This document shows positions 7,402 to 15,396 of a DNA stretch of 45,420 bases, in pieces (position 1 is the stretch's first letter; every line of letters starts with the position of its first letter). The position numbers and the translations under genes were made by a program. The notes under the pieces were generated by a model, which ran no database searches, had not been told where the DNA came from, and was given only the letters and a program-made list of their open reading frames with translations. Origin of the DNA: Mesobacillus campisalis (GTDB lineage: Bacteria; Bacillota; Bacilli; Bacillales; Cytobacillaceae); NCBI RefSeq assembly GCF_000986785.1, contig NZ_LAYY01000048.1, forward strand, positions 15,432 through 60,851. Reading direction: 5' to 3'.

Positions 7402-8532
7402 ATGGACCAATTGCTCACTGTACAACCCCATTGCCCCATTATGGCCGTTCTTACCGAAATAGAATACGAACCAGGGATGGAGCCTTCATTTGGCAGCATT
7501 CACGATTTTTGCTTCGAATTGCAGGAGCTGTTTACCAGTTCCGGGTGGTTCTTTTATGTTTTTTCATTAAAAGGGTTCGCAAAGAACGGCATAACCGGGT
7601 TATATCACAACGGCAGCCGCTGGACCAAGGCAAAAATGCCATTTCCGGACCTTGTCTACAACCGGATTCATTCAAGGCGGAGTGAGTCCGGCCAAACTTT
7701 CATTGATTTTGTGAAAATAATGAGTGAATCTCATATCCCTGTGTTCAACAGGCGTTTTCTCAATAAATGGGAAGTCCACCAATGGCTATATGCCAGCAAA
7801 AAACTTCAGCGCTTCCTACCGGAGAGCTGCGTTTACTCACGGCATTCACTTCAACTGATGGCTGAGTCCCATGAAGTTCTGTTCCTAAAGCCCATAAATG
7901 GAAGCCGAGGCCGGGATATCATCCGCATCCAAAGGCAGGGCAGCACCTGTCATGTTTCACTATCTTCCCGAAATGGAATAGAGAGTCTAACTACCTGCCA
8001 AAAGGAAGAGCTGCACGCTATTTTGAAGGGATACCTGAAAAAGCAGCTGTATCTCCTCCAGCAAGGCCTTCCACTCTTGAGAATGGATAAAAGGAGTGTC
8101 GACTTCAGAATTTTATGCAACCGGAGTTCAATGCATGATTGGAGGGTGACATCCACCGTTGCCCGATTATCTGCTCAAGGACATTTTGCCGCAAATTTGG
8201 CTGTTGGAGGGGATACAATCCACCCCCTCCGGATACTGCGCAATTTTTTTGGGGAAGCGCAAAGTACATCCAGGCTGGATATGATCAGGGAATTGGCTTT
8301 GGAAGCGGCAAATTGTACGGCGGATAGCAGCGGAGATTTGTTCGCAGAACTGGGAATAGATGTTGGGATTGACGATAATGGGCATCCATGGATTATTGAG
8401 GTCAACTCGAAACCATCGAAGAACGACCATATCGGAAAAAATTCCTGCCGTCCTTCTGCAAAAGCGATTGCGGAGTATGCCCAAATTCTTTTAAGCGAAA
8501 CCAATCCCCCCGAGGAAGGAGGCTCCAGATGA
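7402..8532 (+). CDS. YheC/YheD-family ATP-grasp protein, paralogue 1
   Basis: A 376-residue protein of the YheC/YheD endospore-coat-associated family, which has an ATP-grasp fold. An N-terminal region (about 1-90) ends in PDLVYNRIHSRRSE, the 'VYNR' motif of the family. Next come the ATP-binding lysine region FLKPINGSRGRDI (about 160) and the metal/ATP-binding end GIDVGIDDNGHPWIIEVNSKP (about 315-335). It is the first gene of a four-gene operon, behind AGAGGAGAA, and its stop overlaps the next ATG (ATGA). The compared B. subtilis locus has only yheC and yheD, so this appears to be an extra copy. Substrate and reaction are unknown. Confidence 0.85.
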   Translation: MDQLLTVQPHCPIMAVLTEIEYEPGMEPSFGSIHDFCFELQELFTSSGWFFYVFSLKGFAKNGITGLYHNGSRWTKAKMPFPDLVYNRIHSRRSESGQTFIDFVKIMSESHIPVFNRRFLNKWEVHQWLYASKKLQRFLPESCVYSRHSLQLMAESHEVLFLKPINGSRGRDIIRIQRQGSTCHVSLSSRNGIESLTTCQKEELHAILKGYLKKQLYLLQQGLPLLRMDKRSVDFRILCNRSSMHDWRVTSTVARLSAQGHFAANLAVGGDTIHPLRILRNFFGEAQSTSRLDMIRELALEAANCTADSSGDLFAELGIDVGIDDNGHPWIIEVNSKPSKNDHIGKNSCRPSAKAIAEYAQILLSETNPPEEGGSR

Positions 8533-9629
8533 ATAGTCTTGGAATCATTACGTTAAACCTTAACAGTGAAAATGAATATTTTACGGAAATAGCCATGCGC
8601 TCACTGAGATACGGAATCGAGTGCTGCCGTTTCAAGCCATCGGATATCCATCCAGTCACCCATATTGTTACCGGCGAGAAGTACAGCCACGAAACAGGGA
8701 AATGGATTGCCTGCGAGTTTCCTGTCCCTCCCATCCTGTACGACCGCTGCTTTTACGGGGAGGACTCCGCTTCAAAGACTTCAAAAGCAATTGTCCAATG
8801 GCTTAAACAACGGAAGGACATTATTTTTCTCGGCTACGGCCTGCCGGATAAATGGACACTTCATCAGGCTCTGGCAGATTCCCCTTTGAAGGCTTACCTA
8901 ATACACACAAAAAAAGCGGAAACCCCCGACCAAGTCCTGGAGCTTCTGGAGAAGAAAAAACACCTCCTCTTAAAACCGGCCTTTGGCTCGGGAGGAATGG
9001 GCACAGTCCAGCTGGGGACCGACAGCGGGAATCTTACAATCAGGGTGGAAACCCAGCAGGGAATCCTTTCTTCCGTATTAATCGGTAAACAGGATGCACT
9101 CAATTGGATCCATAAACTTCTATTAAAAAGAGACTATTTGATCCAGCCATTTCTCGACCTTACGGATGACCATCAGCGTCCGTTTGATATCCGCATCCTC
9201 CTCCAAAAGAACGGAAGCGGAAGCTGGGCTGAAAGAGGAAAGGGCATCAGAGCCGGCAGGCAGGGTGGCATTTTGTCCAATTTGCGTACTGGAGGGGAAA
9301 TTTTCCCTGTTACCCACTGGCTTGATGGGCTCACGCTTGAGGAGCGGGCATATATCCTGGATGAATTGAGCGATATTGTATCCAGGCTGCCTGTCATTTT
9401 GGAAGAAAAGTTCCCTCCATTGTTCGAAATTGGAGTGGATATCGGCATCTCCAAGGACCACGCTATTTGGATACTGGATGTGAACTCCAAACCTGGGCGT
9501 AAAGTGATGCTAAAGACCGGCCAGGAAATGAAAGAGCAGCTTTATTCAGCTCCCCTTGAATACGGCCAAATGCTTTTGATGAACGTCGAGAAAGGAAGGT
9601 ATAGCCGTGAGAAAACGCTACCGGATTGA
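8529..9629 (+). CDS. yheC: YheC, endospore coat-associated ATP-grasp protein
   Basis: A 366-residue ATP-grasp protein; length (about 363 in B. subtilis) and motifs such as ILYDRCFYG, GYGLPDKWTLHQ and LLKPAFGSGGMGT fit YheC best among the four tandem paralogues, as does its position directly upstream of the YheD homologue. The C-terminal nucleotide/metal motif is GVDIGISKDHAIWILDVNSKPGR. It is translationally coupled to paralogue 1 by an ATGA overlap and overlaps yheD by 23 bp. YheC is a sporulation-linked protein of unknown catalytic role; ATP-grasp enzymes usually ligate a carboxylate to an amine or thiol, but no substrate can be named here. Confidence 0.85.
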   Translation: MNSLGIITLNLNSENEYFTEIAMRSLRYGIECCRFKPSDIHPVTHIVTGEKYSHETGKWIACEFPVPPILYDRCFYGEDSASKTSKAIVQWLKQRKDIIFLGYGLPDKWTLHQALADSPLKAYLIHTKKAETPDQVLELLEKKKHLLLKPAFGSGGMGTVQLGTDSGNLTIRVETQQGILSSVLIGKQDALNWIHKLLLKRDYLIQPFLDLTDDHQRPFDIRILLQKNGSGSWAERGKGIRAGRQGGILSNLRTGGEIFPVTHWLDGLTLEERAYILDELSDIVSRLPVILEEKFPPLFEIGVDIGISKDHAIWILDVNSKPGRKVMLKTGQEMKEQLYSAPLEYGQMLLMNVEKGRYSREKTLPD

Positions 9630-10971
9630 AATCAGCCAAAATAGACAGGATCACAATGTTTACTTGCCAGCGGAACTTATGCACACCATGCCCCTCAGCA
9701 GGCTGTCGTTTGGCAGCAGGGTCATTGAAGCGAAGTGCATTCCTCATAACAAGGAAAAAATCATTGTCGGAGAGTCTGTGTACAACAGTTTAGCCATACC
9801 TGGAAGCGAAGCAGTTCTTCATGCCTTTTCCGAGCATGACACTTTGTTCATTGGCCCGCTGATTGGTGTCCTCACCTCAGGGTTCACTTCCTACCCTTTA
9901 CGTCCCCTGGGCGACAGAACCAATATTTTCGCCAAGCTTTTGTCTGTCAATAAAAGTGTCGGCGTTGTGACCTTCCTGTTTGGGGAAGAACATATTGATT
10001 GGGAAAAAGGAATGATAAAAGGGTTGTTTTTTGAAGGACAACAGTGGAAAACATATGAAGTCCCTTTCCCAAATGTTATCTATGACCGACTTCCGAACAG
10101 GCGGTCGGAGAGAAGGGCCAACATCAAAAAAGTGAAAGAAAGGCTGCAAACCGACTACCTTATCCCTAGCTATAACCCTGGGTTCTTCAGCAAGATGGAC
10201 ATATTCGAAAGGCTTTACCAGGATCAGCAAGCATGCACATTCCTGCCCGAGACCCACCCTTTCACCTCATTTTCTGTCATAGAGCGAATGCTTGCCGACT
10301 ATGGCCATGTGTATGTCAAACCAGCAAATGGCAGCCTTGGGCTCGGCATTCACCAAATCCTTTTTGACCGCAATAACAACACCTACTACTGCCGCTACCA
10401 GGATAATGCAGGACAAAAGAAACTTACAAAATTCAACAGCCTGGAAGCTTTGTTTAAAAAGATCTTTCATAAGCGGAAGTTATCAAACATGATTGTCCAG
10501 CAGGGCATTCATCTGATTCGGGAAGAGGGCCGCCTAATCGACTTCAGGATCCACACCAACAAGGATGAAGATGGGCTATGGCAAGTTACAGCGATGGCGG
10601 CAAAAGTTGGCGGTCACGGGAGCCCTACCACCCATATTCGAAATGGCGGAAAAGTTATGACAATTGAAGAGGTGTTCAGGAACAGAAAGGACCAGGAGAA
10701 GTTTGCCCAGTCCTTAAGCAGTGCTGCCCTATATTTGAGCACGGCGCTTGAAAGCCAGGTTGAGGGAATTATCGGTGAGATAGGCTTCGACCTGGGGATT
10801 GATAAAGAAGGAAAGGTCTGGCTGTTTGAGGCCAATTCCAAACCCGGTCGTTCCATCTTTTCTCACCCGAACTTAAAGGAATCCGACCTCCTGACAAGAA
10901 AACTGACACTTGGTTTCGGCATTTTCCTGGCGGAGAAAGCGATTAAATCGCCTGAGGCTCTTTTTACATGA
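9607..10971 (+). CDS. yheD: YheD, spore coat-associated ATP-grasp protein
   Basis: The longest paralogue, 454 residues (B. subtilis YheD about 453). It has an extra N-terminal domain of about 80 residues (RYRIEISQNRQDHNVYLP... GSRVIEAKC), resembling a small beta-rich module absent from the three shorter paralogues. Then come VIYDRLPNRRSERR, the ATP-grasp lysine region YVKPANGSLGLGI, DFRIHTNKDEDG and the terminal GFDLGIDKEGKVWLFEANSK. The start is GTG at 9607 with GAAAGGAAGG upstream, inside the end of yheC; the stop overlaps the next ATG (ATGA). In B. subtilis YheD surrounds the forespore during coat formation; the reaction is unknown. Confidence 0.9.
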   Translation: MRKRYRIEISQNRQDHNVYLPAELMHTMPLSRLSFGSRVIEAKCIPHNKEKIIVGESVYNSLAIPGSEAVLHAFSEHDTLFIGPLIGVLTSGFTSYPLRPLGDRTNIFAKLLSVNKSVGVVTFLFGEEHIDWEKGMIKGLFFEGQQWKTYEVPFPNVIYDRLPNRRSERRANIKKVKERLQTDYLIPSYNPGFFSKMDIFERLYQDQQACTFLPETHPFTSFSVIERMLADYGHVYVKPANGSLGLGIHQILFDRNNNTYYCRYQDNAGQKKLTKFNSLEALFKKIFHKRKLSNMIVQQGIHLIREEGRLIDFRIHTNKDEDGLWQVTAMAAKVGGHGSPTTHIRNGGKVMTIEEVFRNRKDQEKFAQSLSSAALYLSTALESQVEGIIGEIGFDLGIDKEGKVWLFEANSKPGRSIFSHPNLKESDLLTRKLTLGFGIFLAEKAIKSPEALFT

Positions 10972-12140
10972 AACTTTGGTACGATCCCTGGCAGGAATTG
11001 TGGCATCAAGATGAAACCCAGGAGCTGGTCACATTCGGGTCCAACAGGGTCAGGCTGCCGTCCAGACAGGCGGAAGGAGGATTTTCTGCAGAGGTGAAGG
11101 TGAAGGATGGGAATGCCGGCCCGCTTATCGGCATCCTTGCCTCAATGTCTCCTCAAGGAACCATTTTGGGCAACACCTCCCTCTTCACTGTCCTTCAAAA
11201 GCAGGCAATCGCCCGCAGCGGCCTTACCATCGTGTTTCCGCCTGAAGGAACGGGAAACGGCAGTATAACCGGGTGCATGTTTGACCTTAAGAGGAACAGA
11301 TGGCTCCCGGTTTGCACGCCGCTCCCCCATGTTGTCTATAACCGCGTCCCTTTAAGAAAAACGGAGAAATCATTGGCTTTTCGGGAAGCCACTGCCTTGT
11401 TTGAAGAATGGCAGATCCCCTTTTTCAATCCTTCTTTCATTGATAAGTTCGACCTTTATGAAATATTCTCCAAAAATCCTTTTTTGGAATTGCTGCTGCC
11501 AGAAACAATAAGAGTAGATGAACCGAAAACACTGAAAGATTTTCTTGTCCATCATAAAGGGGTATATTTAAAACCTTCCCTCTCATCCCGGGGCAGCGGT
11601 CTTTACCTCCTAAGGCGCCATTCGGACAGCTCAATAGAACTGGAAAGCCCTGCCGCCAAATGGAGCTACCCATCATTCGAACATTTTTGGGATAGCAAAA
11701 AAGAAGGGTTATTGAAGCGAAACTATATTGCACAGGCCGAGGTTGTGCCAGCCAAGATCGATGGAAAGCGGTTTGATTTCCGGATCCACATTCATGACAG
11801 CCCCGAAGGCTACAAAGTGACAGGAGTCGGAATCCGTCGCGCCCAAACCCAGAATCTAACCACACATGTTCCAAAAGGCGGTATCATCCTCCCGTATGAA
11901 AAGGTCCGAACAATGGAACATGACCTCTTTATCAAAAAACTGGCAAGGGAAGCCGGCAGCCTGCTGTCCAGGCATATGGGCTATTTCGGCGAATTCTCCA
12001 TTGATGCCGGTATTACCGAATCAGGCAATTATGTATTATATGAAGTGAACTCCAAACCAATGGCCTTCGATGAAACAGAAATCGAAAATGCCAGGATTGA
12101 AAAATTACTGGATTTGATGTTTCGCAAAAGCGGATTTTGA
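10968..12140 (+). CDS. YheC/YheD-family ATP-grasp protein, paralogue 4
   Basis: A 390-residue protein, last in the ATP-grasp operon. The N-terminus MKLWYDPWQELWHQDE and an initial ~50-residue module resemble a shortened form of the YheD N-terminal domain. Family motifs follow: VVYNRVPLRKTEKS, YLKPSLSSRGSGLYLL, DFRIHIHDSPEGY and the terminal SIDAGITESGNYVLYEVNSKP. All four proteins keep the 'Y(N/D)R' and 'NSKP' signatures, so none looks like a decayed copy. The ATG sits in an ATGA overlap with yheD. It is followed by a long repeat copy rather than an obvious T-tailed terminator. Its specific role relative to YheC and YheD cannot be told from sequence. Confidence 0.85.
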   Translation: MKLWYDPWQELWHQDETQELVTFGSNRVRLPSRQAEGGFSAEVKVKDGNAGPLIGILASMSPQGTILGNTSLFTVLQKQAIARSGLTIVFPPEGTGNGSITGCMFDLKRNRWLPVCTPLPHVVYNRVPLRKTEKSLAFREATALFEEWQIPFFNPSFIDKFDLYEIFSKNPFLELLLPETIRVDEPKTLKDFLVHHKGVYLKPSLSSRGSGLYLLRRHSDSSIELESPAAKWSYPSFEHFWDSKKEGLLKRNYIAQAEVVPAKIDGKRFDFRIHIHDSPEGYKVTGVGIRRAQTQNLTTHVPKGGIILPYEKVRTMEHDLFIKKLAREAGSLLSRHMGYFGEFSIDAGITESGNYVLYEVNSKPMAFDETEIENARIEKLLDLMFRKSGF

Positions 12141-12184
12141 CCTTCATATTGGCACCCTCCTTTCCCGGGAGTTAAAATGAAAGA

Positions 12185-12303
12185 AAAGCGGAAGCGCCTT
12201 GACCAGCTCCGACAAGCTTAAGACGCTCCAGATTAGAAGGTGCCTTTTGGCCTTCAAATCTGGAGCAGCTTATGACTGGAGGAGCTAGGCGCTGGAGCTG
12301 GAC
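12185..12303. repeat. Long structured interspersed repeat (family copy B)
   Basis: Starts 'aaaagcggaagcgcc' and ends 'ggcgctggagctggac' like copy A. The internal stem is CTCCAGATT/AATCTGGAG, where copy A has CTCCAGGAT/ATCCTGGAG, so base pairs changed on both sides. It lies between the last ATP-grasp gene and yheE. Confidence 0.85.
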
Positions 12304-12328
12304 AAGAAAAAAAGGGGGAGGAGAAAGC

Positions 12329-12541
12329 ATGCTGCAGCACTTTCAGTACAAACCATTATTCACCAATACAGAAATACCTGGCTGGCATATTTCTTTTTAC
12401 TATAAAAAGCAAAAACATAATGCCATCTACCACCAGAACGGAAGCATCGAGTGGAAAGACAGCGCACCTGCGGAGAAAGAAAAGCCGCAGCTAGAAGCAC
12501 AAATCCACGAACTAATGCTATATCATGTTTATGATAAATAG
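12329..12541 (+). CDS. yheE: YheE-family small protein
   Basis: A 70-residue protein matching YheE of B. subtilis (about 72 residues; function unknown). The sequence is rich in aromatic residues and His: PGWHISFYYKKQKHNAIYH, then a charged loop and IHELMLYHVYDK at the end. There is no signal or membrane segment. The ATG at 12329 has a strong GGGGGAGGAGAAAGC site; the frame is open further upstream but only through the repeat. The gene sits between two long repeat copies, downstream of yheC/D as in B. subtilis, so it may be part of the same sporulation-linked cluster. Confidence 0.8.
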   Translation: MLQHFQYKPLFTNTEIPGWHISFYYKKQKHNAIYHQNGSIEWKDSAPAEKEKPQLEAQIHELMLYHVYDK

Positions 12542-12697
12542 AAAAGCGGAGGTGCCTGTTTAGCCCCGACAGGCGCTGGAGGGCCAGGAGAAGAAGTCGC
12601 CCTTTGACTTCATCTCCTGGACCGAAGCGTCCCGAGGGGCTAGGCACTGCAGCTGGACAATAGAAAAGCGGAGCCGACTGCCCAGGCACCTCCAGCT
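12542..12697. repeat. Long structured interspersed repeat (family copy C) with partial tail
   Basis: Diverged copy (12542-12660) beginning 'aaaagcggaggtgcc' and ending 'gcactgcagctggac', followed by a partial second start (12663-12697). The internal stem is CCAGGAGA/TCTCCTGG and GAAGTC/GACTTC; in copy A the latter is GAAGGC/GCCTTC, a paired change. It directly follows the yheE stop. Confidence 0.8.
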
Positions 12698-12744
12698 AAA
12701 ACTTCTTTTCATAACAACTAATTAAACGAGGAAGAATTCATGAC

Positions 12745-13650
12745 ATGCTAAAAAAATTACAGACTTTATTTCCCGCATCGATCACTGCCCAGACTCCGCC
12801 TGATACAGAGGCTGGCGATTACTACTGGTTAAAGGATGAAGCAGAACCCGCATTATGGCTCAGAATACCTAAGGATGACATCACTGCGGAACAGCTTACC
12901 GTCTTAAGGACTTTATTTAATATTGTTGACGGTGAAACCCCCTCCCAGGTTGGAGAATCTTCCAAAAGGTGGAGAGACTTCTTGAATGGTAAAAAAGATT
13001 CCCCTTTGCTCCCGGAGAATGGCGTCCGCATCATCCAGTATCATCTGAAAGGTTCGGACGGGGTCCAAAGAGAACTGGAAGAGGCGTTGATGGAGTTTTT
13101 TCATGAGGCTCTAGCCTTTATCCCGTTTGATCAGCATTATGGAATCATTATTGAAGAGGGGGCGGACACAGCATATCAAGAAGACGATTTCCATTCGATT
13201 GCCGCAACTTTGGAGAACGATTTTTTTATCAAAACAACCTTTTATATTGGCAAGGTGAGACAGGAGCCTGAGCCAATCCGCTCATCCTTTCAGCTTGAAC
13301 AAGAGCTCTTCTTCAGAGCCCAAGCTTTGCTTTTTACAGACAGAGTCTTTTCCTTTGAAAAGGTGTTTCCTTCCCTAGTGGCTGCACAGCTTCCCAAAGA
13401 AGCGGGAACCCTCCTCAAGCAGGACATGGTCGGCATTTTTCAGGAAGACCGTGAATTGCTTGAGACGATGAAGATATTCCTCGAGCATAATTCCAATGTG
13501 TCCATGGCAGCAAAGAAGCTTTATATTCACCGCAACACACTGCAATACAGGCTCGAGAAGTTTACGGAAAAGACCGGGATCAGCCTCAAAAGTTTCAACA
13601 GTGCCGTGACTGTCTATGTTGCCTGCCTGATGGCAGAGTTCCCCGACTAG
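12745..13650 (+). CDS. PucR/CdaR-type helix-turn-helix transcriptional regulator (YxkF-like)
   Basis: A 301-residue putative DNA-binding regulator. Residues 1-230 have no motif I can name. The C-terminal ~70 residues (LEHNSNVSMAAKKLYIHRN, then TLQYRLEKFTEKTGI) form the helix-turn-helix of the PucR/CdaR group, in which a C-terminal HTH follows a divergent sensory region. It lies immediately upstream of msmX, as yxkF does in B. subtilis, so a link to carbohydrate uptake is plausible but unproven. The ATG at 12745 follows GAGGAAG; a nearer ATG at 12740 is out of frame. The effector is unknown. Confidence 0.8.
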   Translation: MLKKLQTLFPASITAQTPPDTEAGDYYWLKDEAEPALWLRIPKDDITAEQLTVLRTLFNIVDGETPSQVGESSKRWRDFLNGKKDSPLLPENGVRIIQYHLKGSDGVQRELEEALMEFFHEALAFIPFDQHYGIIIEEGADTAYQEDDFHSIAATLENDFFIKTTFYIGKVRQEPEPIRSSFQLEQELFFRAQALLFTDRVFSFEKVFPSLVAAQLPKEAGTLLKQDMVGIFQEDRELLETMKIFLEHNSNVSMAAKKLYIHRNTLQYRLEKFTEKTGISLKSFNSAVTVYVACLMAEFPD

Positions 13651-13737
13651 CCCTTTTCTGCAATCTGCCTAAAAGGCTGCCCATATTTTTGTGCATGTTG
13701 CCGATGCCATCAATTACAAAGGCTGGTACACTAGCAA

Positions 13738-13751
13738 TGTAAACACTTACA
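13738..13751 (+). promoter_or_regulatory. cre-like CcpA operator upstream of msmX
   Basis: TGTAAACACTTACA matches the catabolite-responsive element TGWAANCGNTNWCA at every defined position except one (G to A in the centre), and has perfect TGTAA/TTACA arms. It lies just before the msmX ribosome site (GGGAGG at 13754), where binding would block initiation or elongation. Confidence 0.6.
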
Positions 13752-13767
13752 CAGGGAGGCTTTACAG

Positions 13768-14868
13768 ATGGCCGAATTAAAATTAGAAAATATTTATAAA
13801 ATCTATGATAATAATGTAACCGCTGTAACCGATTTTAACCTTCATATCCAGGATAAGGAATTCATCGTCTTTGTTGGTCCTTCAGGCTGCGGTAAGTCGA
13901 CAACTCTTCGAATGATCGCTGGATTGGAAGAAATTTCTAAAGGGGACTTCTCCATCGATGGAAAACGTGTAAACGATGTTCCTCCTAAAGACCGCGATAT
14001 CGCAATGGTGTTCCAGAACTATGCCCTTTACCCGCACATGACTGTTTATGACAATATGGCTTTCGGGCTTAAACTGCGCAAATTCCCGAAAGATGAAATC
14101 GACCGCCGTGTTAAGGATGCGGCAAGGATTCTTGGCCTTGAGCCTTATCTTGACCGTAAACCAAAGGCGCTCTCCGGTGGTCAGCGTCAGCGTGTTGCCC
14201 TTGGCCGTGCAATTGTACGTGATGCAAAGGTCTTCCTGATGGACGAGCCTTTATCCAACCTTGATGCAAAACTTCGTGTGCAGATGCGCGCTGAAATTGC
14301 CAAGCTTCACCGCCGCCTGAATACGACTACAATCTATGTGACACACGACCAGACAGAAGCGATGACAATGGCGACACGCCTCGTTGTCATGAAAGACGGA
14401 GTCATCCAGCAGGTTGGTTCTCCAAAGGACGTATATGAAAAGCCGGAAAACGTATTTGTCGGCGGCTTTATCGGATCTCCGTCCATGAATTTCCTGACCG
14501 GAAAGCTTCTTGATGGCAAGTTTGTTGCCGGAAACACTACAATCGCCGTTCCGGAAGGCAAAATGAAGGTTCTTCGCGACCAGGGCTATGTCGGAAAAGA
14601 CATCATCCTTGGAATCAGGCCGGAAGATCTGCATGATGAGCAAGTGTTCATCGATGCATCCCCTGGTTCAACTGTGAAAGCACACGTTGATGTGGCCGAA
14701 CTTACAGGTGCTGAAACGATGATCTACTCTTCATTTGAAGGCCAGGATTTTGTTGCCCGTGTGGATTCCCGTACAGACATTCAGCCAGGCCAGACAATCG
14801 AACTTGCTTTTGATATGAACAAAGTGCACTTCTTCGATACAGAAACCGAAAGCAGAATCCGTCCCTAA
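13768..14868 (+). CDS. msmX: MsmX-like multi-sugar ABC importer ATPase
   Basis: A 366-residue ATPase closely resembling MsmX of B. subtilis (365 residues), which energises several sugar importers such as those for maltodextrins, arabino-oligosaccharides and galactan. Walker A GPSGCGKST is at 37-45, the signature LSGGQRQR at 135-142 and Walker B VFLMDEP at 155-161, followed by the switch histidine (YVTHDQTEA). The C-terminal ~120 residues (from about 245) are the TOBE/MalK regulatory domain, including GIRPEDL. No permease or binding-protein genes lie nearby, which fits a shared ATPase. A GGGAGG site precedes the ATG and a cre-like operator lies just upstream. A bidirectional terminator follows. 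Confidence 0.92.
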   Translation: MAELKLENIYKIYDNNVTAVTDFNLHIQDKEFIVFVGPSGCGKSTTLRMIAGLEEISKGDFSIDGKRVNDVPPKDRDIAMVFQNYALYPHMTVYDNMAFGLKLRKFPKDEIDRRVKDAARILGLEPYLDRKPKALSGGQRQRVALGRAIVRDAKVFLMDEPLSNLDAKLRVQMRAEIAKLHRRLNTTTIYVTHDQTEAMTMATRLVVMKDGVIQQVGSPKDVYEKPENVFVGGFIGSPSMNFLTGKLLDGKFVAGNTTIAVPEGKMKVLRDQGYVGKDIILGIRPEDLHDEQVFIDASPGSTVKAHVDVAELTGAETMIYSSFEGQDFVARVDSRTDIQPGQTIELAFDMNKVHFFDTETESRIRP

Positions 14869-14925
14869 CGGCGCCTGTCCGGTTCCCCAGCTCGAAGCAG
14901 TTGGAAGGCACTGCCCATACTTTTT

Positions 14926-14963
14926 AAAAAGCGCCAGCACTATTTCCAGTGCTGGCGCTTTTT
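14926..14963. terminator. Bidirectional terminator between msmX and the zinc-ribbon gene
   Basis: AAAAAGCGCCAGCAC (14926-14940) / GTGCTGGCGCTTTTT (14949-14963): a perfect 15-bp stem with T runs on both strands, touching the stop of the convergent gene at 14963. Confidence 0.9.
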
Positions 14964-15205
14964 CACTCTTTTACCATAATGACTTGATCGCCACCACATT
15001 TTTGGCAGGCAAAAACATGAGGACACTCACCGTTTTTATAGTCAGCTGGATAGCCATCCTCCAGCTTCATTTGGTCAATTGGCATATATGGACTATAATC
15101 ATCGTAATACTCTGCTTCTCGCCCCTTGTTCTCCATTTTCGTCCCGCAATCGGGACACTGAACATCCACGTCGCGAAAATTGTTGCATAGCGGGCACATT
15201 CCCAT
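14963..15205 (-). CDS. Small zinc-ribbon protein of unknown function
   Basis: An 80-residue protein with a first Cys pair near the N-terminus (CPLC, residues 4-7), a second (CPDC, about 17-20) and a last group CPHVFACQKC near the C-terminus. The first two pairs form a classical zinc-ribbon arrangement. The centre is acidic and Tyr-rich (EAEYYDDYSPYMPIDQM). There is no signal peptide or membrane segment. The ATG follows GGGGGGAGAATAAG. It is a single gene, convergent with msmX and divergent from sspB; I do not recognise the family by name. Metal binding is inferred from the Cys pattern only. Confidence 0.75.
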   Translation of the reverse strand: MGMCPLCNNFRDVDVQCPDCGTKMENKGREAEYYDDYSPYMPIDQMKLEDGYPADYKNGECPHVFACQKCGGDQVIMVKE

Positions 15206-15309
15206 TCTTATTCTCCCCCCTGGTAAAAGCTTTGTAACCCTAGTTTGCGTCGCAGGCAGAGTTCACTATACAAACCCTTCCTCAAGGAAATAATTCCCTC
15301 CAAAAACAT

Positions 15310-15340
15310 TGGAATAAACCTTAAAAATAAATCCATACTA
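15310..15340 (+). promoter_or_regulatory. Sigma-G promoter of sspB
   Basis: -35 TGGAATA (15310-15316) and -10 CATACTA (15334-15340), separated by 17 bp. The -10 is the exact forespore sigma-G consensus and the -35 is close to TGAATA. The predicted start of transcription is near 15347, giving a leader of about 150 nt before sspB. Confidence 0.85.
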
Positions 15341-15396
15341 TGCTTAACAACAAAACAGAACAAGCTTTACCAAGGGAAAGCAGACCTTCATACTTC

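Noticed and set aside
11437-11874. 145-codon frame on the minus strand inside the fourth ATP-grasp gene
   Set aside because: Antisense shadow with no ribosome site and low-complexity translation.
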